A model generated the notes under the pieces. It made no database searches. It had not been told where the DNA came from and saw only the letters and a list, made by a program, of their open reading frames with translations. Of a stretch of DNA of 64,000 bases, positions 1 to 7,957 are shown piece after piece. The stretch is from an uncultured Acetatifactor sp. GTDB lineage: Bacteria; Bacillota; Clostridia; Lachnospirales; Lachnospiraceae. Location: contig CAJTSE010000001.1 in the NCBI GenBank assembly GCA_910578815.1, forward strand, positions 62,001 through 126,000, in the 5' to 3' direction. Numbering within the stretch: the stretch's first letter is position 1; every line of letters begins with the position of its first letter. Made by a program: the position numbers and the translations under genes.

Positions 1-389
1 CAGTCACCGCTTACACCAAAGGTGGCCGGCAGTCCGTTCAGCGTCGGCTTGCCTGCAAATATCCTGTGACCCTGATATACGATTTCAACTCCATTATGAT
101 TTTTCCCGTCCAGCACCTCTATGGCACTTTCCCTGTAATCACCTGTATTACAGCCGGGAAATTCCATGGGAAAAGCATCAAAAAAGGAGCTTCTGTCCCT
201 GCCGTTTTTTGAAGGCACAAAAGGCGGTTCCCCTGTCCGCATCAAGTATCCGGCATCGCTGTCGCTGATGGTCTTTCCATAGTAAACATGACCGATAAAG
301 CCCTCTTCATCCGCCAGTCCGATTAAATAACTGGTATGGGCCGTATCCAATTTAAAGATTCTTGCAGCTTCATGATAAACAATATCCAT
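1..389 (-). CDS. Alpha-galactosidase, GH36 family (5' part only)
   Basis: The window holds the first 129 codons of a gene that runs off the left edge. The N-terminus shows the GH36 beta-sandwich pattern: TSYLIGL near residue 18, FPGCNTGDYRES near 80, then GHRIFAGKPTLNGLPATFG. These match the non-catalytic N-terminal domain of family 36 alpha-galactosidases, which cleave terminal alpha-1,6-galactose from raffinose-type oligosaccharides and galactomannan, usually in the cytoplasm. The catalytic domain is outside the window, so activity cannot be checked. The ATG at 389 has an AGGGG Shine-Dalgarno about 11 nt upstream. It follows the beta-helix protein gene on the same strand after a 304-nt spacer filled with a hairpin element, so it is probably a separate transcription unit. 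Confidence 0.85.
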   Translation of the reverse strand, partial: MDIVYHEAARIFKLDTAHTSYLIGLADEEGFIGHVYYGKTISDSDAGYLMRTGEPPFVPSKNGRDRSSFFDAFPMEFPGCNTGDYRESAIEVLDGKNHNGVEIVYQGHRIFAGKPTLNGLPATFGVSGD

Positions 390-418
390 CGTATCCTAAT
401 CCCCTTTACCTTCACGTT

Positions 419-588
419 TTCAAATATTCCAGCATAAACAATCCGCGAAACCAAAGCGCAAAAGTCGCGCAAGAATCGCCAAATCCGAATGGCAATCCAT
501 GAGAAAAACGCTGCTTCTGCGTTTTTCGAGGCGAAACTTAGATTTTCTAAGGTATCGTTTTCTGATACCTTAGAAAATCTTTTCGCCT
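419..588 (-). repeat. Hairpin-rich composite intergenic element (modules B and A)
   Basis: This fills most of the 390-693 spacer. A perfect 16-bp stem lies at 541-556 / 564-579 (GATTTTCTAAGGTATC, 7-nt loop), enclosed by a second pairing of GGCGAAA (530-536) with TTTCGCC (581-587). Beside it is a 9-bp stem GAAAAACGC at 503-511 / 519-527. The left end (419-452, TTCAAA...TAAACAATCCGCGAAAC) matches the flanks of module B at 51098 but lacks its central hairpin. A second copy with the same order lies at 51098-51243; the outer flanks are conserved while the stem sequence differs on both arms. No run of T follows, so it is not a simple terminator. The rest of the spacer, 589-693, is AT-rich and shows nothing else. 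Confidence 0.75.
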
Positions 589-693
589 TTTACAATTATC
601 ATAGGGGAATTTAATAGATTTTGAAATAGATAAAATTAACAAATTAATTTTACTATTCTATAGATTTTAACTAATTTTAAGTAATTTTAAGGT

Positions 694-1371
694 TTATTTC
701 GGCCATCGTTTCTCTGCAATTTCCGTTTTACTTTTATAAATGCTGCGGGCGGGCACTACGCCTCGGACAGACGAACAGGGATAGACATTGGCTTCTCTGC
801 CGATCACCGTGCCGGGATTTAATACGCTGTTGCAGCCAACCTCCACAAAATCCCCCAGCATGGCTCCCATCTTTTTTAATCCGGTTTCAATATGGATGTT
901 TTCACTCTTTCTCACCACTACCAGAGTCTTGTCGCTTTTTACGTTAGATGTGATGGAGCCTGCACCCATATGAGCCTTAAAGCCAAGTACGCTGTCTCCC
1001 ACATAATTGTAATGAGGAACCTGTACCTTGTTAAACAGCACCACATTTTTTAACTCTGTAGAATTACCCACTACCGCTCCTTTTCCCACAATGGCATTTC
1101 CACGTATAAAAGCACAATGGCGAATCTCAGCCTCTTCGTCCACGATCAGGGGACCGTTTAGGCAGGCCGTGGGAGCTACCTTCGCGCTTTTGGCGATCCA
1201 GATGTCCTCACCCCTTTTTTCAAACAGTTCCTCAGACAGGCTGCACCCCAGCTCCAAAATAAAATCATGTATCTTCGGCAGGACCTCCCAGGGATAGGTC
1301 ACATCCCCAAATAATTCCGACGCTATTGTCTCCTTTAAATCATACAGATCTACAACCGTAATTCCGCTCAT
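694..1371 (-). CDS. Left-handed beta-helix (hexapeptide repeat) protein, GlmU C-terminal-like
   Basis: A 225-residue protein. From about residue 55 it has imperfect hexapeptide repeats (APTACLNGPLIVDEEAEIRHCAFIRGNAIVG and later GAGSITSN, VEVGCNSVLNPGTVIG) that form a left-handed beta-helix as in the acetyltransferase half of GlmU. The pyrophosphorylase half of GlmU is absent, so it is not a complete GlmU. Proteins like this in Clostridia are annotated as UDP-N-acetylglucosamine pyrophosphorylase-like or sugar nucleotidyltransferase-like; the acyl acceptor is unknown. I chose the ATG at 1371 because the open frame upstream runs through a low-complexity duplicated stretch, whereas GAAAGGA precedes this ATG by about 10 nt. 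It lies downstream of topB on the same strand. Confidence 0.7.
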   Translation of the reverse strand: MSGITVVDLYDLKETIASELFGDVTYPWEVLPKIHDFILELGCSLSEELFEKRGEDIWIAKSAKVAPTACLNGPLIVDEEAEIRHCAFIRGNAIVGKGAVVGNSTELKNVVLFNKVQVPHYNYVGDSVLGFKAHMGAGSITSNVKSDKTLVVVRKSENIHIETGLKKMGAMLGDFVEVGCNSVLNPGTVIGREANVYPCSSVRGVVPARSIYKSKTEIAEKRWPK

Positions 1372-1415
1372 CCTTCTTTCATCCTTTCCTTTTTTGTTTT
1401 CTTGTTTTATTGCTC

Positions 1416-1499
1416 TTTTTGCCACATTCCTTACTGCAATTTGCTGCTCTCCCTGTTTCTTTTTGCCGCTTTCCTTACTGCAATTTGCTGCTCTCCCTG
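1416..1499. repeat. Tandem 40-bp duplication, 44-bp period
   Basis: Two direct copies, 1416-1455 and 1460-1499, match at 38 of 40 positions. They share the core TTCCTTACTGCAATTTGCTG. They occupy the spacer between the topB stop and the start of the beta-helix protein gene. A frame open through the repeat would add 50 residues to that protein, but the composition and the later Shine-Dalgarno site argue that the repeat is untranslated leader. Confidence 0.8.
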
Positions 1500-1527
1500 C
1501 TGTTATAAGCCGGGCCTGCATACTCGC

Positions 1528-3606
1528 TCAGCTCTTTTTTGCGCCGCTTTTATAATTTGCCGCCGCGGCATCAAACATGCCAAAAAGCTGTCGCTGGTTA
1601 CTAAGCTGCTTTACATATTCCGTCCGTCTGCCAACGAAGCCGGACAGCTTATCCATATATTCCTGCGAGGTGATCTTCCCGTCTGCCACCAGGGTAAGAC
1701 CTTTTTCCCAACTGGCTGTCAGGGAAGGATCTAACAGGGCTTTAATAGAACCGCTCACTACGTCATAGATCATTTCCCCCATTAAGGTAGGCGTCAGTGT
1801 CTGTGTCTTTTTGTTTAATGCCAGATATTCAATATTTACCAGTTTTTTCAGAATTTCCGCCCGCGTAGCACTGGTACCGATACCGCTGCCCTTGATCTGG
1901 GACCGAAGCTCTTCATCTTCGATAAACTGTCCGGCATTTTCCATAGTCAGAATAATACTTCCAGATGTGTAGCGCTTAGGCGGCGAAGTCTCACCCTCCT
2001 TAATTTCATAAGATTCCGGAACTACGCTGTCACCCTTTTTCAAAGCCGCCAGCAGACCGGTAAGCTCTTCGTCGCACTTGATTTCCGATTCGTTATCCCC
2101 ATCTGTCTTATCTTCGGCTTCCTGATTTTCAGATTTCCCTTTTTTTGCCCCGTCTTTTGCGTAAGATCCTGTATCTGCTTTTTCCTCCCTGCGGAAGATA
2201 TACGCCGCTTTCAGATACCCTTCATCCAAAAGTACTTTAAAGTTTGCAAAAAATTTTTCACCCTTTATATTAATGCAGACGGTAAACTTCTGATACACTG
2301 CCGCCGGATAAAAAATACTTATAAATCTCCGTGTGATCAGCTCGTATACCTTTGCGGACAGTGCGGAAAGTCCCCCCAGATTGTTCAAACCCTGACCGGT
2401 AGGAATGATGGCATAGTGATCCGTAATCTGTTTATCGTTCACATATCTTGTTTTGGCGATCCCCTTATAGCTCCCCTTTGTCAGAATCTCTCCCGCAAAT
2501 CCGGCAGCCGGCCCATAATTTTTCAGTCCTCCGATATTTTTATGGATTTCCTTCGCCACGGCAGTAGAAAGAACCCTGGCATCCGTCCTTGGGTAAGTTA
2601 CCATCTTTTTTTCATACAACTCCTGTACAATGCCCAGGGTCTGGTCCGGACTGATCTTAAAATATTTAGAACAATCATTCTGCAGCTCCGCAAGATTATA
2701 TAACAGGGGCGGATTCTTTGTTTCCTTTTTTCGCTCGATGCTCTCAACCTTAGCATCAGGCAAATTGCCCTCAAGAAACGCGATCAGCTGCTCCGCATCA
2801 GCCCTCTCCTTAAAGCCGTTCTCCTTATACAGTTTCGGAGACATATAAAAGCGAGAGCCCTCCACTGCCTTCCACTCCGCAGAAAAGCTCCTGCCCTTTA
2901 AGCCAAAGCTCCCCAGCACTCGATAAAAAGGAGTCTTTACAAAGGAGCGGATCTCCCGCTCCCTGTTCACCACAATACCCAGCACACAGGTCATAACTCT
3001 GCCCACGGAGATTACCGCCCGGTCTCGCTTCAGGTAGTCTTTCACGGTTCTTCCGTATTTTAAGGTCAGCACCCTGGAAAAGTTAATTCCCATCAGGTAA
3101 TCTTCCTTTGCCCTTAAATATGCCGCGTCGCTTAAGCTGTCATATTCACTTAAATCTTTCGCCTCCCGGATCCCCCTTAAAATTTCTTCCTCCGTCTGAG
3201 AATCAATCCAGACCCGCTTCCGCTCCTTTCCGGTAACACCGGACATCTGCTCCACAAGCCTGTAAATATATTCCCCTTCCCGCCCCGAATCGGTACATAC
3301 ATAAATGACGGACACATCCGGCCTTTTCATCAAGGAACTGACAATTCCATATTGCTTTTTTGAGCTTTCAATAATCTCATACCGAAATACCTCCGGTAAA
3401 AAGGGGATTGTGTCAAAGCTCCATCTTCTATATTTTTCATCATATACTTCCGGATAACTCATGGTGACAAGGTGGCCCACACACCAGGTAACAATAGCCG
3501 TCTCTGATTCCAAAAAACCGTTCAGGGAAACCGCCTTTATCTTCAGCGCATTTGCAAATTCCCTTGCAACGCTGGGCTTTTCCGCAATAAATAAACTTTT
3601 TCCCAC
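1528..3606 (-). CDS. topB: DNA topoisomerase III (type IA)
   Basis: A type IA topoisomerase that relaxes negatively supercoiled DNA and decatenates through a transient 5'-phosphotyrosine. The TOPRIM domain is at the N-terminus (IAEKPSVA near residue 7, TDSGREGE near 108). The catalytic tyrosine is in the VTYPRTDAR motif near residue 340, and GTSATRAEI follows near 585. A charged, probably flexible insert (about 470-510, rich in K, E and D) is unusual, and no C-terminal zinc finger is visible. The GTG start at 3606 has a strong GGAGAAGGGCGG site 7 nt upstream; a TTG at 3627 would extend it by 7 residues and overlap the preceding gene. It follows the ATPase gene by 4 nt, so the two are probably co-transcribed. 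Confidence 0.93.
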   Translation of the reverse strand: MGKSLFIAEKPSVAREFANALKIKAVSLNGFLESETAIVTWCVGHLVTMSYPEVYDEKYRRWSFDTIPFLPEVFRYEIIESSKKQYGIVSSLMKRPDVSVIYVCTDSGREGEYIYRLVEQMSGVTGKERKRVWIDSQTEEEILRGIREAKDLSEYDSLSDAAYLRAKEDYLMGINFSRVLTLKYGRTVKDYLKRDRAVISVGRVMTCVLGIVVNREREIRSFVKTPFYRVLGSFGLKGRSFSAEWKAVEGSRFYMSPKLYKENGFKERADAEQLIAFLEGNLPDAKVESIERKKETKNPPLLYNLAELQNDCSKYFKISPDQTLGIVQELYEKKMVTYPRTDARVLSTAVAKEIHKNIGGLKNYGPAAGFAGEILTKGSYKGIAKTRYVNDKQITDHYAIIPTGQGLNNLGGLSALSAKVYELITRRFISIFYPAAVYQKFTVCINIKGEKFFANFKVLLDEGYLKAAYIFRREEKADTGSYAKDGAKKGKSENQEAEDKTDGDNESEIKCDEELTGLLAALKKGDSVVPESYEIKEGETSPPKRYTSGSIILTMENAGQFIEDEELRSQIKGSGIGTSATRAEILKKLVNIEYLALNKKTQTLTPTLMGEMIYDVVSGSIKALLDPSLTASWEKGLTLVADGKITSQEYMDKLSGFVGRRTEYVKQLSNQRQLFGMFDAAAANYKSGAKKS

Positions 3607-3610
3607 AAAC

Positions 3611-4954
3611 CTACCGCCCTTCTCCAATGCTTAACAGCTTTATCCCTGCCTGGTCCGCTTTCTGAAGCAGTGCCTCGTCAAATCCCTTTTCGCAATACAG
3701 CCTGATGTCTGTGCTATGGATTCTGGCCTTCTTCATGGAAAACAAAAGCCACTCCAAATCACGATGCTCCATGACCCTTGACCAGACACAGGCACCCACG
3801 CCCACTTCTTCCTGACCGTTCGAAGCCACAATATCAATAGCGCCTGTCTTTCCCAGCCATTCGCCCACAATGCGGTATTCTCCCGCCATCTGCTCACGGC
3901 ATACCTGACGATAAGTTTCCTCCACAAATAAATCAAAGGAATCAGCTATCTTCCTGTCAAAAAAAGCCTCCGGCGAAAGCAGTTCGAGCATACTCCGGTT
4001 CGGAAAAAGGTATCGGAAATAAAATCTTACATAAGGGTCCGCAATCCTGTAGATTCCCTTTTGCGTGTTGGCTCTTCCCTCCGTGTCATAGGAATAAACC
4101 TTTTCCACCAAATCAAGTTCCATCAGATTCTTTAAATAAACGCTGATCTTTGCCCTGGAAAAACCGGTATGCTTGTATATATCGTTTAATTTATTGAAGT
4201 CTCTGGCCATGGCCGCCAAAATAGTGTTATACACACCGGGCTCCCTCAGCTCCTGTTCCGGATATATTTCCATTTCCCCATACAGACGGCCTTCTCTGGA
4301 AAGAAGATTGCGTATAATATTTTCCTTTACACCGAGCTCCGGTTGAAAGCTTTTCCAGTATCCGGGAGCTCCGCCCAGCACCGCGTAGATACACAGACAG
4401 TCCTCAAATCCATACTGTGGATAAATACTGCGCATTCCCACAAAATCAAATTCCCGTACCTTTAAAAAGCCCTTGATTACTGACGCCCGGCTCCCGATCT
4501 TTCCTACCAAATGATTCTCCACCCAGCCCGATGCGGAAGTACAAAGCACAATCATCACAGGTCGGCTTAAAAGCCGGCTCTCCTGAAATTCAGCCAGCTT
4601 CTCAAAAAAATCGGTATCCCCCTTCAGCATATGATGAAATTCGTCGATAACAAGAATCTGTTTTTCCGTTTCCTTCTCCTGAAGAGAAGCCGCAAACAAT
4701 TCCTCATAATCCGGATATTTTGCCACAGAAACGCCCTTTTCCCGAAGTTCGTTTCCCCACTGGCAGCATTGTTCCCGCCGGGAACAAGCTCTGGCAAGAT
4801 AATAACGGCTCTCCTTTCCCTTGCAAAATTCCCGGATCAGCTCGGTTTTTCCCACGCCTCTGCCGCCATAAACCACCAGGACCTGACTTCCCTGCATATC
4901 ATAATATTCATTTAAAAAATTGATCTCCGTGCTGCGGCCCGCAAATTTTTCCAC
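3611..4954 (-). CDS. AAA-type ATPase with DUF234 C-terminal domain
   Basis: A 447-residue ATP-binding protein of the archaeal-ATPase/DUF234 group. The P-loop GGRGVGKT is near residue 31 and the Walker B ILVIDEFHHM near 104. A winged-helix-like segment (NDIYKHTGFSRAKISVYLKNLMELDLVEK) lies near 265, and the C-terminal domain (EWLGKTGAIDIVASN..EEVGVG) looks like the restriction-endonuclease-like DUF234 fold. Members are often encoded beside mobile or defence genes, but their role is unknown; here it sits before topB with a 4-nt gap, which hints at DNA handling (inference). GTG at 4954 is preferred because GGAG sits 6 nt upstream; the in-frame ATG at 4960 would touch the Shine-Dalgarno site. Confidence 0.8.
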   Translation of the reverse strand: MEKFAGRSTEINFLNEYYDMQGSQVLVVYGGRGVGKTELIREFCKGKESRYYLARACSRREQCCQWGNELREKGVSVAKYPDYEELFAASLQEKETEKQILVIDEFHHMLKGDTDFFEKLAEFQESRLLSRPVMIVLCTSASGWVENHLVGKIGSRASVIKGFLKVREFDFVGMRSIYPQYGFEDCLCIYAVLGGAPGYWKSFQPELGVKENIIRNLLSREGRLYGEMEIYPEQELREPGVYNTILAAMARDFNKLNDIYKHTGFSRAKISVYLKNLMELDLVEKVYSYDTEGRANTQKGIYRIADPYVRFYFRYLFPNRSMLELLSPEAFFDRKIADSFDLFVEETYRQVCREQMAGEYRIVGEWLGKTGAIDIVASNGQEEVGVGACVWSRVMEHRDLEWLLFSMKKARIHSTDIRLYCEKGFDEALLQKADQAGIKLLSIGEGR

Positions 4955-4978
4955 AATCATCTCCTGCTTATATTATAT

Positions 4979-6718
4979 TTAGGAAATCCTGGCCGCCACC
5001 GGACTCTCTGACAGCACTGTCTCCAGCTCTTCAGGAGACAGCGGCTTGCCAAACAGATAGCCCTGGATCACATCACACCCAATGGCATGCAGGTAATTAT
5101 ATTGCTGTTCCTCTTCAACGCCTTCTGCTATGGATTCAAACCCTAAGGATTTCACCATATTAATGATGGCCTCCGTAATCACCCTGGTTGCGGAATCCGT
5201 CATTACTGTATCAATAAAAGACTTATCAATCTTCAGTGTATCAATAGGCAGCTTCTTTAAATAAGATAAAGAGGAAAATCCCGTTCCAAAATCATCCAGT
5301 GAAATTCTGATCCCATAATTCCGCAATATTTTGAGCTTCTCGTAGACTGCTCCAAAATCATCTATCAGCACACTCTCGGTAATCTCCAGCTCAACTTCGG
5401 CAGGTTTTACATGATACTGGTTTAAGATCCCTACAATAGAATCTACAAAATCCTCCCGCTTATATTGCAGCGCAGAGATATTGATAGACATAATAAAAGG
5501 AAAGCCGAACTGCTTCCGCCATGCTGCATACTGTTTGATGCTCTCTTCCACAACCCATTTCCCTATGGTAATGATGGAACCATTTTTCTCCGCAACCGGA
5601 ATAAAGGTGGCAGGGCTGATCATCTGTGCATCATCGTCCTTCCAACGGATCAGAGCCTCAACTCCCCTTAGTCTGCGGTTACCGGCATAATACTGAGGCT
5701 GGTAAAACATATGAAAGTCGTTATTATATACTGCTTTTTTTAGCTTGTTTTCCAGTTCAATGGAATTTAAGAAATTTTCAAGAATGGGGGGGGCAAAATA
5801 TTGAAGTACATTCTTACCCTGCTTTTTACATTTAAACACCACCAGCTCCGCACAATTCATCAACTCCAGCGCCGATTCTGCCGCTTCCGGATACTCCGCC
5901 ACACCCACACTGACCGTAACCGTAATCTCCTGGCCGCTGCTGATATAAAATGGATCCTTTACCCGCTGCTGAATCGTCCTGTAAATAGCATCCACGCTTC
6001 TTGCACCGGAAGAGTCATAAACAGCCAGGCAAAAAGCATCACTGTGCAGATGACATGCAATCATATCATCTCCGCAGATTTCTTTCAGGAAAAAGCCAAA
6101 CTGCTGCACAAGCTCATCCCCTACCATGATGCCAAGCCCGTCATTCACCTTCCGAAAATCATCTATATCAATAAACATAACACTGACCACCGCATTCTTT
6201 TCCCTGGCAGTCTTTATGTATTCCGTCAGCAGCCGCACAAAATAATTACGGTTGTACAAGCCCGTGAGGCCGTCATAATAAGCCATATAATTTAGTTCTT
6301 CGTTTTGAATTTTAGCCTTGGTAACATTTAAAATACAAATTACCCTATTAACCGGTTTTCCATCGTTTGTATAGATCACAAAAGCACGAAACTGCAGCCA
6401 ACCCTTCGTGGCCTTTAGCTGGCAATCTGTCTGCGCACTTGTTTCGCCCTGCCTTTCAAGAAATAAAACATTCTTCAGCTCCGGAACATGAGCTTCCTCT
6501 ACAAGATCCAGAATTCTGGATAAATCCCTGGGCTCCCGTACCTTGAAATCAAAAAATTTATTCCATTGCCCCAGTGTGGCTACAAGATCATTTTCAAAGG
6601 ATTGATAAATAAAGGCACTCTCCGTGACTTCAAAGATTCGGCTGTACATTTTTTCCTTTTCTGCCAGCTTTTGATTCATAGCCTTGAGCAGGTCCAACTG
6701 GTAATGCAGCTCGTTCAT
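4979..6718 (-). CDS. PAS-GGDEF-EAL protein, likely cyclic-di-GMP phosphodiesterase
   Basis: A 579-residue soluble signalling protein. A coiled-coil start and PAS-like domain (about 20-130) lead into a GGDEF domain (about 140-300) and an EAL domain (about 320-570). The GGDEF signature is degenerate: MVGDEL near 198-203 replaces GGDEF, so cyclase activity is unlikely. The EAL domain keeps the expected metal and substrate residues: EALIRW near 353, SINISALQ, EITESVL, DDFGTGFSSLSYL, IDKSFI, EGVE and the late QGYLFGKPL. It should therefore hydrolyse cyclic-di-GMP, perhaps with the GGDEF domain as a GTP sensor (inference). It has no membrane segment. It starts 24 nt after asd, with AGGAG before the ATG, and is followed 24 nt later by the ATPase gene. 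Confidence 0.88.
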   Translation of the reverse strand: MNELHYQLDLLKAMNQKLAEKEKMYSRIFEVTESAFIYQSFENDLVATLGQWNKFFDFKVREPRDLSRILDLVEEAHVPELKNVLFLERQGETSAQTDCQLKATKGWLQFRAFVIYTNDGKPVNRVICILNVTKAKIQNEELNYMAYYDGLTGLYNRNYFVRLLTEYIKTAREKNAVVSVMFIDIDDFRKVNDGLGIMVGDELVQQFGFFLKEICGDDMIACHLHSDAFCLAVYDSSGARSVDAIYRTIQQRVKDPFYISSGQEITVTVSVGVAEYPEAAESALELMNCAELVVFKCKKQGKNVLQYFAPPILENFLNSIELENKLKKAVYNNDFHMFYQPQYYAGNRRLRGVEALIRWKDDDAQMISPATFIPVAEKNGSIITIGKWVVEESIKQYAAWRKQFGFPFIMSINISALQYKREDFVDSIVGILNQYHVKPAEVELEITESVLIDDFGAVYEKLKILRNYGIRISLDDFGTGFSSLSYLKKLPIDTLKIDKSFIDTVMTDSATRVITEAIINMVKSLGFESIAEGVEEEQQYNYLHAIGCDVIQGYLFGKPLSPEELETVLSESPVAARIS

Positions 6719-6742
6719 GAATTGATCTCCTATAAGTATTCT

Positions 6743-7831
6743 TCAGTCCTTTTGTGCGATATATCCCTGTGCCTTTAAAAGCTCCGCGCAAAGCACCGCT
6801 CCGCCTGCGGCACCTCTCACAGTATTATGAGACAGCCCCACAAACTTATAATCATAAACGGTATCTTTCCGCAGCCTTCCAACGCTGATTCCCATGCCGT
6901 TTTCAAAATCCACGTCAAGAGCCACCTGCGGCCTGCTGTCATCCTCAAGATACTGAATAAACTGCTTTGGCGCGCTGGGCAGCCCCAGCCTCTGAGGCTC
7001 TCCTGAGAAACCGCTCAGCTTCTCGATCAACTGCTCCTTTGAGGGCTTTTTTGCAAATTTTACAAATACCGCCGCAGTATGTCCGTTCAGCACAGGCACA
7101 CGGATGCACTGGCAGGTAATCTTCGGCCCTGTTGCCGGAACGATAACACCATTTTCAATCCTTCCCCAGATTCTTAACGGCTCCTTCTCGCTTTTTTCTT
7201 CTTCTCCGTTGATAAAGGGGATAATATTCCCAACCATTTCCGGCCAGTCCTTGAAGGTCTTTCCTGCACCTGAAATCGCCTGATAAGTAGTCGCCACCAC
7301 TTCCGTGGGTTCAAATTCCATCCAGGCAGTAAGCACCGGTGCATAACTCTGTATGGAGCAGTTGGGCTTAACCGCAACAAAACCTCTTTCCGTGCCAAGG
7401 CGCTTCTTCTGGAACTCGATGACCTTCATGTGATCCGGATTAATCTCCGGCACCACCATGGGCACGTCCGGCGTCCAGCGATGAGCACTGTTGTTAGACA
7501 CCACGGGCGTCTCGGTCTTTGCATAATCCTCTTCTATTTTCTTAATCTCTTCCTTGGACATATCAACGGCGCTGAAAACAAAATCCACCTGTGAGGCTAC
7601 CTTTTCCACCTCGTTCACATTCATAACCGGAATCTTTTTTACCGCTTCCGGCATGGGAGTATCCATCTTCCATCTGTCTCCCACTGCCTCTTCGTAAGTC
7701 TTGCCCGCGGAACGGGGACTTGCCGCTATGGTAGTCACCTCAAACCAGGGATGATTCTCCAGCAAGGCAATAAATCTCTGCCCCACCATACCCGTACCGC
7801 CTAAAATACCAACCTTTAATTTTTCACTCAT
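6743..7831 (-). CDS. asd: Aspartate-semialdehyde dehydrogenase
   Basis: Reduces aspartyl-4-phosphate to aspartate semialdehyde with NADPH, the branch point to lysine/diaminopimelate, threonine and methionine. The Rossmann loop GILGGTGMVGQRF is at residues 8-20, the active-site cysteine in KPNCSIQ near residue 157, and the late RGAAGGAVL motif near 340. Its 362 residues and these sequences fit the archaeal/fungal-type branch common in Clostridia. The ATG has GGGAGG about 8 nt upstream. It follows argH after a spacer holding a module B hairpin and leads into the cyclic-di-GMP gene. Confidence 0.95.
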   Translation of the reverse strand: MSEKLKVGILGGTGMVGQRFIALLENHPWFEVTTIAASPRSAGKTYEEAVGDRWKMDTPMPEAVKKIPVMNVNEVEKVASQVDFVFSAVDMSKEEIKKIEEDYAKTETPVVSNNSAHRWTPDVPMVVPEINPDHMKVIEFQKKRLGTERGFVAVKPNCSIQSYAPVLTAWMEFEPTEVVATTYQAISGAGKTFKDWPEMVGNIIPFINGEEEKSEKEPLRIWGRIENGVIVPATGPKITCQCIRVPVLNGHTAAVFVKFAKKPSKEQLIEKLSGFSGEPQRLGLPSAPKQFIQYLEDDSRPQVALDVDFENGMGISVGRLRKDTVYDYKFVGLSHNTVRGAAGGAVLCAELLKAQGYIAQKD

Positions 7832-7897
7832 CTTATTTTCCTCCCGATTCTATAAGAAATTATCAAATCAATTTCGATTTTGAAAAATCTTCATTCC

Positions 7898-7957
7898 TTT
7901 CACACTTCCAGACATGCCGCTTCAGCGGCACAAACAATCTTAGAAAATCTTTTCGTC
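7898..7957 (-). repeat. Module B hairpin plus half of module A, fused to the argH 3' end
   Basis: Positions 7898-7939 repeat the module B pattern: a hairpin TGCCGC-TTCA-GCGGCA with the flanks TTTCACACTTCCAGACA and CAAACAATC, as at 51098. Immediately next to it, TTAGAAAATCTTTTCGTC (7940-7957) matches the right arm and flank of module A at 571-587 (TTAGAAAATCTTTTCGCC region). The module A part is the last codons and stop of argH on the minus strand. Confidence 0.7.
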
